DNA from: Sphingorhabdus lutea
GTDB lineage: Bacteria > Pseudomonadota > Alphaproteobacteria > Sphingomonadales > Sphingomonadaceae
DNA length: 64,000 bases
Assembly (NCBI RefSeq): GCF_001889025.1
Contig: NZ_CP018154.1
Location: 1,168,501-1,232,500 of the forward strand
Reading direction: 5' to 3'
Positions 34,433 to 44,180 of this stretch are shown piece by piece. Numbering within the stretch: position 1 is the first letter of the stretch; each line of letters opens with the position of its first letter. The notes beneath the pieces are model-generated. The model had not been told where the DNA came from, searched no databases, and was given only the letters and a program-made list of their open reading frames with translations. Both the position numbers and the translations under genes were made by a program.

Positions 34433-35836
34433 ATGTTTAAGGGGCTTAAACCCATTATATATGGCGGTCGTGAAGTATGGCCGCTGGTCGAAGGTGGCAA
34501 GGGCGTATCGGCAACCAATCATGCAAGCTCAGGTGCGTGGGCCGCAGCTGGCGGTATTGGCACGGTCAGCGCGGTAAATGCCGATAGCTATGACGCCGAT
34601 GGCAATATTATCCCGCAAATTTACCATGGCAAGACACGCGGCGAACGCCACCGTGAATTGATTGAATATGGTATAGAAGGCGCCGTGACACAGGTAAAAC
34701 GCGCATATGAAATTTCGGACGGCAAGGGCGCAATTAACATCAATGTCCTGTGGGAAATGGGCGGCGCTCAAGAAATTTTAGAAGGCGTTTTGGAACGCAC
34801 AAAGGGAATGATAACGGGCGTGACCTGCGGCGCAGGGATGCCATATAAATTAAGCGAAATCGCGCAAAAACATAATGTATATTATCTGCCGATTATCAGT
34901 TCGGCCCGTGCATTTCGCGCATTATGGAAACGTGCATATCATAAAGTGCCTGATTTAATGGCGGCGGTTGTATATGAAGATCCGTGGTTGGCGGGCGGAC
35001 ATAATGGCCTGTCCAATGCCGAAGATCCAAAAAAGCCAGAAGATCCCTATCCGCGCGTTGCCGCGTTGCGCGAAACCATGCGTAAAGAGGGCATAGCCGA
35101 CAGCGTGCCGATTATCATGGCGGGCGGCGTTTGGTATTTGCGCGATTGGAATGATTGGATTGATAATGAAGAATTGGGGCAGATTGCCTTCCAATTTGGC
35201 ACGCGCCCATTATTAACGCAGGAAAGCCCAATTCCCCAAATTTGGAAGGATGAGCTGACCAAAATCCGCCAAGGCGATGTGTTATTGCATAGATTTTCGC
35301 CCACCGGATTTTATTCCAGCGCGGTGCGTAATCCATTCCTTCGTTCTTTGGAATCGCGTTCAGAACGTCAAATCCCCTATAAACAGGCCGAGGAGGGCGA
35401 ATTTAGCCATCAATTGGATGTGGGTGTAAAGGGTAAGAATTTTTGGGTGACCAAGGGTGATTTAATGCGCGCGCGCGAATGGTTTGGCCTTGGCTTTGAG
35501 CATGCGTTGAAAACCCCGGATAACAGCTTGGTCTTTACCACTGCGCCAGAACGCGATGAAATTCGCAAGGATCAGGCCGATTGCATGGGTTGTTTATCGC
35601 ATTGTGGTTTTTCATCATGGAAAGATCATGATAATTTCTCCACAGGATATTTGGCCGATCCGCGCAGTTTTTGTATTCAAAAATCTTTGCAGAATATCGC
35701 CCATGGTGAAAGCACTGACGATAATTTAATGTTTGCAGGACATGCGGCATATGAATTTGGCCGCGATCCATTTTATTCAAATGGCTTTGTTCCCACGGTA
35801 AAACAATTGGTCGATCGGATTTTAACCGGCGAGTAA
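34433..35836 (+). CDS. Nitronate monooxygenase-like flavoprotein with Cys-rich C-terminal motif
   Basis: The 467-residue TIM-barrel protein resembles nitronate monooxygenase/2-nitropropane dioxygenase: GIGTVSAVNADS, TCGAGMP, PIIMAGGVW and the FMN-phosphate segment FQFGTRPLL. Canonical enzymes are 310-380 residues. This one has an extra C-terminal region with CMGCLSHCGFSSW and further Cys at DPRSFC. The clustered cysteines could bind metal or an iron-sulfur cluster. The substrate is unknown. AGGAA precedes the ATG. Confidence 0.8.
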   Translation: MFKGLKPIIYGGREVWPLVEGGKGVSATNHASSGAWAAAGGIGTVSAVNADSYDADGNIIPQIYHGKTRGERHRELIEYGIEGAVTQVKRAYEISDGKGAININVLWEMGGAQEILEGVLERTKGMITGVTCGAGMPYKLSEIAQKHNVYYLPIISSARAFRALWKRAYHKVPDLMAAVVYEDPWLAGGHNGLSNAEDPKKPEDPYPRVAALRETMRKEGIADSVPIIMAGGVWYLRDWNDWIDNEELGQIAFQFGTRPLLTQESPIPQIWKDELTKIRQGDVLLHRFSPTGFYSSAVRNPFLRSLESRSERQIPYKQAEEGEFSHQLDVGVKGKNFWVTKGDLMRAREWFGLGFEHALKTPDNSLVFTTAPERDEIRKDQADCMGCLSHCGFSSWKDHDNFSTGYLADPRSFCIQKSLQNIAHGESTDDNLMFAGHAAYEFGRDPFYSNGFVPTVKQLVDRILTGE

Positions 35837-35884
35837 GATAATATCTTGGCCCTATTTTCGGCCTTTATATGATGAAATGAAAGC

Positions 35885-35912
35885 AGCGCCTGAAATGGGC
35901 GCTGTTTTTTTA
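35885..35912 (+). terminator. Rho-independent terminator after the nitronate-monooxygenase-like gene
   Basis: CAGCGCC (35885-35891) pairs with GGCGCTG (35899-35905) around a 7-base loop, followed by seven Ts. The mirror copy on the reverse strand has only a weak T run, so it chiefly serves the forward gene. Confidence 0.85.
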
Positions 35913-35950
35913 ATAATGATGTGACGATATATATTAATCAAAGTTGCATC

Positions 35951-37288
35951 TTAATCAAAGTCCCAGGCGCGTTCGCCATGATTGGCAATGTCCAATCCTT
36001 CGCGTTCTTCATCTTGGCTAACCCGCATGGGGATGACCATCGAAACCGCCAATGCGATGATGATAGTGCCAATGGCGGTCCATGCGGCCACAGCGCCCAC
36101 TCCAATAATTTGGGTGATAAACTGGCTGAACATTGACCCATCTTCGCCATATCCTGCGCCGCCAATGGTCTCGCTCATCATCACTGCGACCATGATTGAC
36201 CCCCAAATGCCGCCCACACCATGCACGGCAAACACGTCCAAACTATCATCAATTTTAAGCTTAATTTTAATAAGGTGGACCGCGTAAAAACATAATAAAG
36301 AACCAGTTGCGCCCAATAATATTGCCCCAATTGGGCCAACCCAGTCGGCCGCAGGGGTAATGGTGGCAAGTCCGGCAATCGCGCCGGTGGCAAAGCCAAT
36401 GGCGGTGGATTTGCCAACCTTTACTTTTTCAACCAACATCCAAACCAATGCGGCAACACTGGCCGCCAAATGGGTGTTGATAATCGCCGCCGCTGCGCCA
36501 TCGTCGCTTGCGGTTAGGGCAGAGCCGCCATTAAATCCGAACCAGCCCACCCACAGCATCGCCGCCCCCGCCACGGTAAGGGCGGGGCTGTGCGGCAGCA
36601 TCAATTGTTTGGGCCATCCGGTGCGCTTGCCCAATAATAAAGCAAGGATAATCGCCGCAACACCCGCAGTCGTGTGAACCACAATGCCGCCGGCAAAATC
36701 ATGCACGCCCATTTCGGCAAGCCAGCCATTGCCCCATACCCAGCGGGCCACAGGGGCGTAAACGATTAACGACCAAAGCGCAGCAAAGGCCACAACCCAT
36801 CCAAAACGCGCCCTTTCCACCCATGCACCAACGATTAGGGCAGGGGTGATGATGGCAAATGTCATTTGAAATAATCCAAAAACCAGCTCGCCAATGCTTT
36901 GTCCGTCGCGCACGGTGAACATATTGCTGAACATGGCATTATCTGCATTGCCCAAAAATTGTCCGCCCTCAACCGAAAAGGCAAGGCTATATCCAATCAC
37001 TATCCATAAAAGCGACACAATAGCGGCAATGGCGCCGCATTGAATTAACACCGACAGGAAATTTTTTGTGCGCACCAAACCGCCATAAAATAGGGCAAGG
37101 CCAGGCATGGTCATGAACAAAACCAATGCGGATGCGGTCAAAATCCATGCGGTGTCGCCGCTATCCACCTCTGCCACTACGGCCTCCTGCGCCATGGCGG
37201 GGTTTATCAAAATGCCGCCCAATAATGCGCCACCAATGGCGATAGAGCAGGTTTTACGCAGCGTTGATGATGCGAATGATTTTAACAT
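35951..37288 (-). CDS. amt: Ammonium transporter
   Basis: The 445-residue Amt/MEP/Rh channel has a cleavable signal-like N-terminus (ending PAMAQ), then eleven membrane helices. The twin-His pore residues are visible in FAGGIVVHTTAG and FAVHGVGGIWG. It conducts ammonium/ammonia across the inner membrane. A GlnK gene usually accompanies amt, but none is adjacent here. GAGGA lies about 7 bases before the ATG. The C-terminal tail is short and ends near GERAWDFD. Confidence 0.95.
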   Translation of the reverse strand: MLKSFASSTLRKTCSIAIGGALLGGILINPAMAQEAVVAEVDSGDTAWILTASALVLFMTMPGLALFYGGLVRTKNFLSVLIQCGAIAAIVSLLWIVIGYSLAFSVEGGQFLGNADNAMFSNMFTVRDGQSIGELVFGLFQMTFAIITPALIVGAWVERARFGWVVAFAALWSLIVYAPVARWVWGNGWLAEMGVHDFAGGIVVHTTAGVAAIILALLLGKRTGWPKQLMLPHSPALTVAGAAMLWVGWFGFNGGSALTASDDGAAAAIINTHLAASVAALVWMLVEKVKVGKSTAIGFATGAIAGLATITPAADWVGPIGAILLGATGSLLCFYAVHLIKIKLKIDDSLDVFAVHGVGGIWGSIMVAVMMSETIGGAGYGEDGSMFSQFITQIIGVGAVAAWTAIGTIIIALAVSMVIPMRVSQDEEREGLDIANHGERAWDFD

Positions 37289-37423
37289 TAAATATTCCTC
37301 GGCAACAAAATTTTATATTATTATTTCAGATGTGTTTAATAAAACTGGCGCTATTGTCCAATGTTAAATGTGAAAAGCGCAAAACAAATGAATATTGCGC
37401 ATTTATTTTAAGCCAGCTTAAAA

Positions 37424-38431
37424 TTAAACCAATCCGTCCAACACCTGATCCGGTGGGCGGTGGCCATCGGCCCAAATACGAATATTGGCGATGACCCGCT
37501 CACCCGATGCTTCGCGCCCTTCAAATGTGGAACTGCCCAAATGGGGAAGGATGATAACATTGGAAAGCGCAATTAATTTTTGGTCCAATTGCGGTTCATG
37601 GGCGTAAACATCCAATCCCGCGCCGGCAATTTTATTATCTTGTAATGCCGTGATAAGCGCCTGTTCATCAACAATTTCACCGCGCGATGTATTGATTAAA
37701 TATGCACCTGATTTCATTAAAGAAATATGTTCCGCATCAATCATATTTTCGGTTTGCTTGGTAAGGGGGCAGTGGATGGAAATAATATCGCAATTTGCCA
37801 TTAATCTTTTCAAATCACCTTCATATGTCACGCCCATTTCACCTTCAATAGAGGCGGGCAGACGTTTACGTTTATGATAAATGATGTTCATATTCATTGC
37901 GCGGGCGCGGCGGGCCACAGCCTCGCCAATGCGGCCAAATCCAATAATACCCAATGTTTTTCCACCAATTCGGTGGCCCAATAATCCGGTGGGACTCCAT
38001 CCCTGCCATTGGCCTGATCGCATCAATTTTTCGCCTTCGCCCAAGCGGCGCGGCACAGCCAAAATTAACGCCATAGTCAAATCAGCTGTATCTTCGGTAA
38101 AAACGCCCGGCGTATTGGTGACGATAATGGAACGCGCCTTTGCAGCGGCAAGGTCAATATGATCCACCCCTGCGCCAAAATTTGCAATCATGCGGACATT
38201 ATCGGGCAAGGCGTTAATTAACGCGGCATCGACATTATCTGTAACTGTGGGGACAAAAACCTGTGCATCCTGACATGCAGTGATAATTTCCTCTGCCGTC
38301 ATAACATGGTCATCATCATTTAATGCCGCATCGAATAATATATTCATTCGTGCCTCTACCGATGGCAACATCTTTCTGCTCACCACAATTTTGGTGCGTG
38401 CTTTTGATTGATTTGTGACATTTTCCGTCAT
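37424..38431 (-). CDS. D-2-hydroxyacid dehydrogenase (glyoxylate/hydroxypyruvate reductase type)
   Basis: The 335-residue enzyme has the NAD(P) Rossmann motif GFGRIGEAVARRA and the three catalytic residues of the family: Arg in NTSRGEIVDE, Glu in YAHEP and His in LPHLGSST. It interconverts 2-oxo and D-2-hydroxy acids. The substrate (glyoxylate, hydroxypyruvate or other) is not fixed by sequence. Divergent from the SH3-domain gene. GGGGAG precedes the ATG. Confidence 0.9.
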   Translation of the reverse strand: MTENVTNQSKARTKIVVSRKMLPSVEARMNILFDAALNDDDHVMTAEEIITACQDAQVFVPTVTDNVDAALINALPDNVRMIANFGAGVDHIDLAAAKARSIIVTNTPGVFTEDTADLTMALILAVPRRLGEGEKLMRSGQWQGWSPTGLLGHRIGGKTLGIIGFGRIGEAVARRARAMNMNIIYHKRKRLPASIEGEMGVTYEGDLKRLMANCDIISIHCPLTKQTENMIDAEHISLMKSGAYLINTSRGEIVDEQALITALQDNKIAGAGLDVYAHEPQLDQKLIALSNVIILPHLGSSTFEGREASGERVIANIRIWADGHRPPDQVLDGLV

Positions 38432-38556
38432 GTTGCTCCCCGGTTTTGATACATGCTTTTACGTTATTTTATATGACATAGCCTTGAACAATTAAATATA
38501 TTGTTGCATGGATGCTATAGTTTATCATTCATTAAGATTGTAATAGAAAAGTTCAT

Positions 38557-39057
38557 ATGTCGAGACATAAACATATAATATTACCAATATTATCTTTGGC
38601 AATCTTGACCCCGCTTATCAGCGGTGGATTTAGCGCGAATGTCGCCGCACAAACCAGCAAGCAAGTGCCATATTGGTCGTCAATAAAGGCGGATGAGGCC
38701 CGAACCCGCACCGGACCCAGCACCGATTTTCCTGTAAAATGGATTTATAGACGTGCCGAATTGCCTGTGAAGGTCGTCGCAAAATATAGCGATTGGCGCA
38801 AGGTAGAGGATCCCGATGGTGATCAAGGTTGGATGCATGTTAAATTATTAAGCACGACCAGATCGGCATTGGTGACGCAGGATGGCGTTTCGGAACTTCG
38901 CGAAGAACCATCCCCCACTGCGCGGATAAGCTGGCGCGTGGAAAAGGGCGTTGTCGGTAAAGTAAGCGATTGCGTTAAAGGATGGTGCAAATTGGATGTT
39001 AAGGGCCGCTATGGCTATATTGAAACATCAAAAATATGGGGCGAAGAAGCATTATAA
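38557..39057 (+). CDS. Exported tandem SH3-domain protein
   Basis: The 166-residue protein has a signal peptide (hydrophobic about residues 8-24, ending VAAQ) and two bacterial SH3-type domains: about residues 40-100 (KADEARTRTGPSTDFPV, GWMHVKLL) and 105-166 (ELREEPSPTARISWRVEKG, YGYIETSKIWG). Such domains often bind peptidoglycan. The pattern matches the SH3_4-type proteins of alphaproteobacteria. It is divergent from the 2-hydroxyacid dehydrogenase gene, a pairing I believe is common in related genomes. Confidence 0.8.
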   Translation: MSRHKHIILPILSLAILTPLISGGFSANVAAQTSKQVPYWSSIKADEARTRTGPSTDFPVKWIYRRAELPVKVVAKYSDWRKVEDPDGDQGWMHVKLLSTTRSALVTQDGVSELREEPSPTARISWRVEKGVVGKVSDCVKGWCKLDVKGRYGYIETSKIWGEEAL

Positions 39058-39093
39058 CTTCTCCGCCCGCCACATTTATTTATTTGAATTAAA

Positions 39094-40281
39094 TTAAATC
39101 AGCTCAATCGCCAAAGCTGTGGCCTCGCCGCCGCCAATGCATAATGATGCCACGCCCTTGCTTTTGCCATGGGTTTGCAATGCACCGATTAAGGTGGTGA
39201 TGATGCGTGCGCCCGATGCACCAATGGGGTGGCCCAATGCGGTTGCGCCACCATGCACGTTAATTTTGTCATGCGGGATGTTTAAATCATGCATGGCAAA
39301 CATGGCGACACATGCAAATGCCTCATTCACTTCAAACAAATCGACATCATCCATTGACCAGCCGGTTTTTTCCATCAATTTTTTAATGGCGCCTACGGGG
39401 GCAGTGGTGAAATCGCACGGTTCTTGCGCATGGGCGCTATGCGCGACAATGCGGGCAACTGGCTTTAATCCCTTTGCCTCGGCGGTGCTGGCGCGGCTAA
39501 GGACCAATGCGGCTGCGCCATCGGAAATGGAGGAGCTGGTCGCCGCAGTAATGGTGCCGTCCTTTGCAAATGCAGGGCGCAGTGCAGGGATTTTCTCCGG
39601 CATGCCTTTACCAGGTGCTTCATCCGTATCTACAACCACATCACCTTTACGGGTGGAGATGGTGACGGGGACGATTTCCTTATCAAATCCGCCATTGGCA
39701 ATGGCGGCATTTGCGCGGCGTAGCGATTCAATGGAATATTCATCCTGCGCTTCGCGGGTTAATTGATATGCATTGGCAGTATCTTGGGCAAATGTGCCCA
39801 TGGCGCGGCCCGCCTCATAGGCGTCTTCCAATCCATCAAGAAACATATGGTCATAGGTGGTGTCATGTCCAATACGCGCACCGGAGCGATGTTTTTTAAG
39901 CAGATATGGCGCGTTGGTCATGCTTTCCATGCCGCCCGCAATAATGAAATCCACCGATCCAGCGGCCAATGCTTCGCTGCCCATAATCACGGTTTGCATG
40001 CCCGAACCGCATACTTTATTAACCGTGGTCGCCTCAACCGATTTGGGCAGTCCCGCCTTTAACGCGGCCTGACGTGCAGGTGCTTGGCCAAGGCCAGCTG
40101 GCAATACACAGCCCATATAAATACGGGCAATATCGCCGCCATCAACGCCGCTGCGTTCCACCGCCGCCTTTACCGCCACCGCGCCAAGTTCGGTCGCGCT
40201 GGCATCTGATAATGCGCCCTGCATTGCGCCCATGGGGGTGCGGGCATAGGATAGGATGACGATAGGATCGCTATTGCTCAT
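39094..40281 (-). CDS. phaA: Acetyl-CoA C-acetyltransferase (thiolase)
   Basis: The 395-residue thiolase condenses two acetyl-CoA to acetoacetyl-CoA or cleaves acyl-CoA in beta-oxidation. The acyl-accepting Cys is in NKVCGSGMQTV, the His in NVHGGATALGHPIGASGAR and the second Cys in CIGGGEATAL. The start at 40281 has AAAGGA upstream; the open frame extends to 40452 without a ribosome site. The biosynthetic label is the most common for this subfamily, but no phaB or phaC is nearby. Confidence 0.92.
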   Translation of the reverse strand: MSNSDPIVILSYARTPMGAMQGALSDASATELGAVAVKAAVERSGVDGGDIARIYMGCVLPAGLGQAPARQAALKAGLPKSVEATTVNKVCGSGMQTVIMGSEALAAGSVDFIIAGGMESMTNAPYLLKKHRSGARIGHDTTYDHMFLDGLEDAYEAGRAMGTFAQDTANAYQLTREAQDEYSIESLRRANAAIANGGFDKEIVPVTISTRKGDVVVDTDEAPGKGMPEKIPALRPAFAKDGTITAATSSSISDGAAALVLSRASTAEAKGLKPVARIVAHSAHAQEPCDFTTAPVGAIKKLMEKTGWSMDDVDLFEVNEAFACVAMFAMHDLNIPHDKINVHGGATALGHPIGASGARIITTLIGALQTHGKSKGVASLCIGGGEATALAIELI

Positions 40282-40357
40282 ATAATATATTCCTTTGATG
40301 AGAGACTCACGAGGCTGTTTGATAGCTTTTATGGCACTGTAACACAATATCCGCCTC

Positions 40358-41005
40358 TTATTTTGCCGGTGACTTGGATTTATAGGAACAAAGGTCCTCC
40401 ACCGGACATCGCCAACATTCCGGCGTGCGAGCCTTGCATATATATCGGCCATGCAAAATCATCCAATGATGCGAACCTACACGAAAGGGATGGGGTGTTT
40501 TTTTGTCCAATTGTTTTTCCACGGCCAATGGCGTTTTGCCCTTGGCAACACCCGTTCGATTACCCACGCGAAAAATATGGGTGTCCACGGCAAATGTTTC
40601 TGCGCCAAATGCACAATTCATGACTACATTGGCGGTTTTGCGGCCCACACCGGGCAGGGTGGTGAGCAAGTCGCGATCGGCAGGAACATCGCCATTAAAA
40701 TCGCGCACCAAAATTTCCGCCATCGCCATGACATTTTTGGCCTTGCTGTTAAACAGGCCGATGGTTTTTATATGTTCACGCAGCGCATCATGGCCAAGGT
40801 TTAACATATCCTGCGGTGTTTTGACCTTTTCAAATAATGCCTTTGTTGCCTTATTCACGCCGACATCGGTCGATTGCGCGGATAATGTCACCGCGACCAA
40901 TAATTGATACACATTGCCATATTCCAATTCCGTTTCGGGATCAGGATTTAACTCTGCCAATCGGCGATAAAATTCAAAAATATCATCTTTTTTCATGATC
41001 GCCAT
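40358..41005 (-). CDS. nth: Endonuclease III
   Basis: The 215-residue base-excision glycosylase/AP lyase removes oxidised pyrimidines. The helix-hairpin-helix LPGVGRKTANVV supplies the catalytic Lys, and VDTH holds the catalytic Asp. The C-terminal iron-sulfur motif C-x6-C-x2-C-x5-C is intact (CKARTPECWRCPVEDLC). Two possible starts lie 9 bases apart (41005 and 40996). Confidence 0.96.
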   Translation of the reverse strand: MAIMKKDDIFEFYRRLAELNPDPETELEYGNVYQLLVAVTLSAQSTDVGVNKATKALFEKVKTPQDMLNLGHDALREHIKTIGLFNSKAKNVMAMAEILVRDFNGDVPADRDLLTTLPGVGRKTANVVMNCAFGAETFAVDTHIFRVGNRTGVAKGKTPLAVEKQLDKKTPHPFRVGSHHWMILHGRYICKARTPECWRCPVEDLCSYKSKSPAK

Positions 41006-41055
41006 TTATGGCGTGGCAAAGTGAATATGGCAAATATTCAATGATTATCTTTTTA

Positions 41056-41745
41056 TTATTGTGAAGCCAAATTTGGTTGAATACCAATGCTGGCGTTAAT
41101 GATATCAATTGTATTTTGACGCAGCGCACGTTTATTATATGCATATGCCCCCTTGGGTAGCATGGCCAATTGGCCCGCAATAGCCATTGCCTGTGGCAAC
41201 ACCGCATCAGCATCTGCCACCATATCCAAATATCCCGCCTTTACCGCGCCCTCTGGATTATAAATTTCTGATTGCACAATGGCGCGGGTTTGATAATTGC
41301 TGTGAATACGCGCGCGGAGCAATTCCAATGCAAATACGGGCATGGTCATATTATTCACCGTTTCATTTGCGCCCAGTTTAAAATCGCCCTTTGTTCCAAT
41401 ACGCGTGTCACAGGACAGCAATAGGAAGCACCCCGTGGCAATGGCATGGCCATTACATGCCGCCACGCTTGGCAATGGGCCGCCATAAATGCGCATTAAC
41501 AATTTTGCCGCCTCATCCAATAATTTGCGCGCCCCTTCCAAATCCGCACTGGCAAGGAATTTCAGATCAAAACCGCCTGAAAAGCGTCCCTCACGTCCGG
41601 TAATGACAATTGCCTTTGCCTTTGCCTCTGCCTCATCCAATGCGGCATGTAACGCGTCCATCATTTCAAAATTCACCACATTTGCTTTGCCATCATCCAT
41701 GGTGATTAACGCAATATCATTTTCAATTTTGGTGGTGACGTTCAT
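41056..41745 (-). CDS. Crotonase-family (enoyl-CoA hydratase/isomerase) protein
   Basis: The 229-residue protein has the crotonase fold: GREGRFSGGFDLKFL for the first oxyanion loop and CNGHAIATGCFLLLSCD for the second. It is somewhat shorter than typical hydratases (about 260) and the usual Glu pair is not obvious, so hydratase activity is unproven. The ATG at 41745 has GAGGAAA upstream. It lies upstream of nth in the same direction. Confidence 0.85.
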   Translation of the reverse strand: MNVTTKIENDIALITMDDGKANVVNFEMMDALHAALDEAEAKAKAIVITGREGRFSGGFDLKFLASADLEGARKLLDEAAKLLMRIYGGPLPSVAACNGHAIATGCFLLLSCDTRIGTKGDFKLGANETVNNMTMPVFALELLRARIHSNYQTRAIVQSEIYNPEGAVKAGYLDMVADADAVLPQAMAIAGQLAMLPKGAYAYNKRALRQNTIDIINASIGIQPNLASQ

Positions 41746-41936
41746 AATTTTCCTCAATCTTTTTGCATGGGCAGTTATTGTCAGTTTAATTGCATGATTA
41801 ACATGCGCCTTACGTTTACGTCAAGCATATAATGCAATTTGCACTGTCACCATATTTGCAAAGGGCGCGAATATATCACCCATTGGAATTATATATTTAA
41901 CGCCTATATTTTTAAGGCATAGGAAAAGGATAATTT

Positions 41937-42791
41937 ATGGAAAATCAACCAGCCCATTATAGCCCGCCCAAAATTTGGGAGTGGAAACAAGGAAATGGCG
42001 GACAATTCGCCAATATTAACCGCCCCATATCGGGCGCAACGCATGAAAAGAAATTGCCGCGCGGGCAGCATCCGATTCAGCTTTATTCCATGGCAACGCC
42101 CAATGGGGTAAAGGTAACGGTGATGTTGGAGGAATTACTTGCACTTGGTCATAATGGTGCGGAATATGATGCATGGATTGCCAATATTCGCGAGGGTGAC
42201 CAATTTGGCAGCGATTTTGTCAGCATAAATCCCAATAGTAAAATACCTGCCTTAATGGATTATAGTGGTGATGTGCCGCAGCGCGTTTTTGAATCGGGCA
42301 GCATATTGCTTTATTTGGCGGAAAAATTTGGCGCATTATTGCCCCGCAATCCGGCAAAACGAACCGAGGTGTTAAATTGGCTGTTCTGGCAAATGGGCAG
42401 TGCGCCCTATCTTGGCGGCGGTTTTGGCCATTTTTACAGCTATGCTCCGATGAAGATTGAATATTGCATCGATCGTTTTTCAATGGAGGTGAAACGCCAA
42501 TTAGATGTGTTGGATAAACATTTGGAACATAATCAATATATGGCGGGCGATGAATATAGCATCGCCGATATTGCTATTTGGCCATGGTATGGCGCGTTAA
42601 TGTTAAATGTCGTTTATGAAGCGGCGGAATTTTTACAAGTGCATGAATATACGCATTTAATGCGCTGGACCAATGAAATTGCGGCGCGTGATGCGGTGAA
42701 GCGCGGCAAAATTGTCAACCGTGTGTGGGGGGATGATGGCCAATTGCCAAATCGCCATAGCGCATCGGATATTGATGCGGCTATGGCTTAA
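41937..42791 (+). CDS. yghU: YghU-type glutathione S-transferase
   Basis: The 284-residue protein has the extended N-terminus of YghU/YfcG-type Nu-class GSTs (PKIWEWKQGNGGQFANIN and HPIQLYSMATPNGVKV). SINPNSKIPALMDYSG and FESGSILLYLAEKFGALLP (regions) are the glutathione-site segments. Nu-class enzymes bind two glutathiones and reduce disulfides. AAAGGAT precedes the ATG. No operon partner is apparent. Confidence 0.93.
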   Translation: MENQPAHYSPPKIWEWKQGNGGQFANINRPISGATHEKKLPRGQHPIQLYSMATPNGVKVTVMLEELLALGHNGAEYDAWIANIREGDQFGSDFVSINPNSKIPALMDYSGDVPQRVFESGSILLYLAEKFGALLPRNPAKRTEVLNWLFWQMGSAPYLGGGFGHFYSYAPMKIEYCIDRFSMEVKRQLDVLDKHLEHNQYMAGDEYSIADIAIWPWYGALMLNVVYEAAEFLQVHEYTHLMRWTNEIAARDAVKRGKIVNRVWGDDGQLPNRHSASDIDAAMA

Positions 42792-42820
42792 TTTGACCTA
42801 AAATTTAATGAAAGGCGGGG

Positions 42821-43234
42821 TTATTTCCAAAATAGCTCCGCCTTGCCCAATTTACGGCGGCGAACAAACATTTGATAATATAACCAAAGCCCGGAAAATG
42901 AGAAAAATATCATGGCAAGGCCAGAAAGCAGGCTGACCACTACGCCAATTTTTCCAAACCATTCGCCCGAATGAAGATGATGCATTAACCCCACTAATTT
43001 ACGTTTTGGGTTGGCACGCTTTGCGTCTTGTTCGGCCTTTTCCGCTTTCATCGCGGCCAATTCTTCCTCCGCATTGGCATAGGTGACAGGCGGTTTTTCA
43101 ACCTTTGTTTCTTCTTGTTCAAAAATGCTGCCCTGTGCATACATGGCCGCAACATGGCTTAAAACGCCGGTTACCGCGATGAATAATAAAAACGCCCCAA
43201 AAATAAAGCTGAGCCAGCGGTGCCATTTACGCAT
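42821..43234 (-). CDS. Small PepSY-associated two-helix membrane protein
   Basis: The 137-residue protein has TM helices at about residues 6-28 and 97-122, joined by a charged loop rich in Glu and Lys. HHLHSGEWFGKIG before the second helix matches PepSY-associated TM proteins, many of them linked to iron uptake reductases. The His-rich part might bind haem or metal. Function unknown. Confidence 0.75.
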   Translation of the reverse strand: MRKWHRWLSFIFGAFLLFIAVTGVLSHVAAMYAQGSIFEQEETKVEKPPVTYANAEEELAAMKAEKAEQDAKRANPKRKLVGLMHHLHSGEWFGKIGVVVSLLSGLAMIFFSFSGLWLYYQMFVRRRKLGKAELFWK

Positions 43235-43387
43235 GAATTTGTCCCTTTAATGTCAAAAAAATATTCATGCATCCTATATGGTGCAAAATTTGGCGCGTCA
43301 ATAGCTATTGCAATTCATTCGCAACAAGATGCTGCGCCCGCAATATGGTGCCGCGCCTAGAATAAAGGATCATTTCACAAAAATATA

Positions 43388-44134
43388 TTACAGCCCCAAA
43401 ACATCGCGCATATTATATCGCCCTGGTTTCTGCCGCGACAGCCAATATGCCGCCTGAACCGCGCCACGCGCAAATATCATTCGGTTTTCTGCGCGGTGGG
43501 ACAGGGTCATCAACTCTTCATCGCCTGCAAAAATAACATCATGATCACCCGCCACGCTGCCCCCGCGCAGCGCGGCAAAGCCAATGTCGCCAATTTTGCG
43601 CGTACCAGTTATGCCATCACGGCCACTATCTTTATGCTCGCTTAATTTAATGCCGCGTCCTTTTGCTGCGGCCTCGCCCAATAATTTTGCAGTGCCCGAT
43701 GGGGCATCCACCTTATGCCTATGGTGCATTTCGACAATTTCAATATCCCACGCATCGCCCAATTTCGCGGCTGCCTCCTCCACCAAATATGCAAGCATGG
43801 TCACCCCCATGCTGGTATTTCCGGTTTGCATGATAGGGATGTCTTGTGCTGCGCTGTCGATTAAAAAATGATGCCTTTCTTCCAATCCAGTGGTGCCGAT
43901 GATGATGGGCAGGGCGTGGTTCATGGCTATGTCCAAATTATCCTCCAACGCGGCGGGCGCGGAAAAATCAATCAATATATCGCAATTGCTGGCAAGCGCG
44001 TCCAAATCATCATCCTTATCAACCCCGCCCATATGCAGGTGGCCAGCCTGCTTTATGGCAGAGATAAGGACATTGCCCATCCGGCCATTGCTGCCGATAA
44101 TCCCCATGCGAAGCTGTTCTTTATCACTCATCAT
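43388..44134 (-). CDS. dapB: 4-Hydroxy-tetrahydrodipicolinate reductase
   Basis: The 248-residue enzyme catalyses the second step of the lysine/diaminopimelate branch. The NAD(P) loop GSNGRMG is near residue 14. The conserved EMHHRHKVDAPSGTAKLLGE carries the catalytic His pair and Lys. Another enzyme of the pathway, dapE, is at 61,997. Two ATGs (44134 and 44131) are possible. Divergent from the sirtuin gene. Confidence 0.96.
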   Translation of the reverse strand: MMSDKEQLRMGIIGSNGRMGNVLISAIKQAGHLHMGGVDKDDDLDALASNCDILIDFSAPAALEDNLDIAMNHALPIIIGTTGLEERHHFLIDSAAQDIPIMQTGNTSMGVTMLAYLVEEAAAKLGDAWDIEIVEMHHRHKVDAPSGTAKLLGEAAAKGRGIKLSEHKDSGRDGITGTRKIGDIGFAALRGGSVAGDHDVIFAGDEELMTLSHRAENRMIFARGAVQAAYWLSRQKPGRYNMRDVLGL

Positions 44135-44180
44135 TCGTCCTTAACTTTTCATTTTGGCATTTTTATGCTTCATGGGGCAG

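Noticed and set aside
39119..39766. A 215-codon forward open frame
   Set aside because: It runs antisense through the thiolase gene; composition follows the thiolase codons and no domain is seen.
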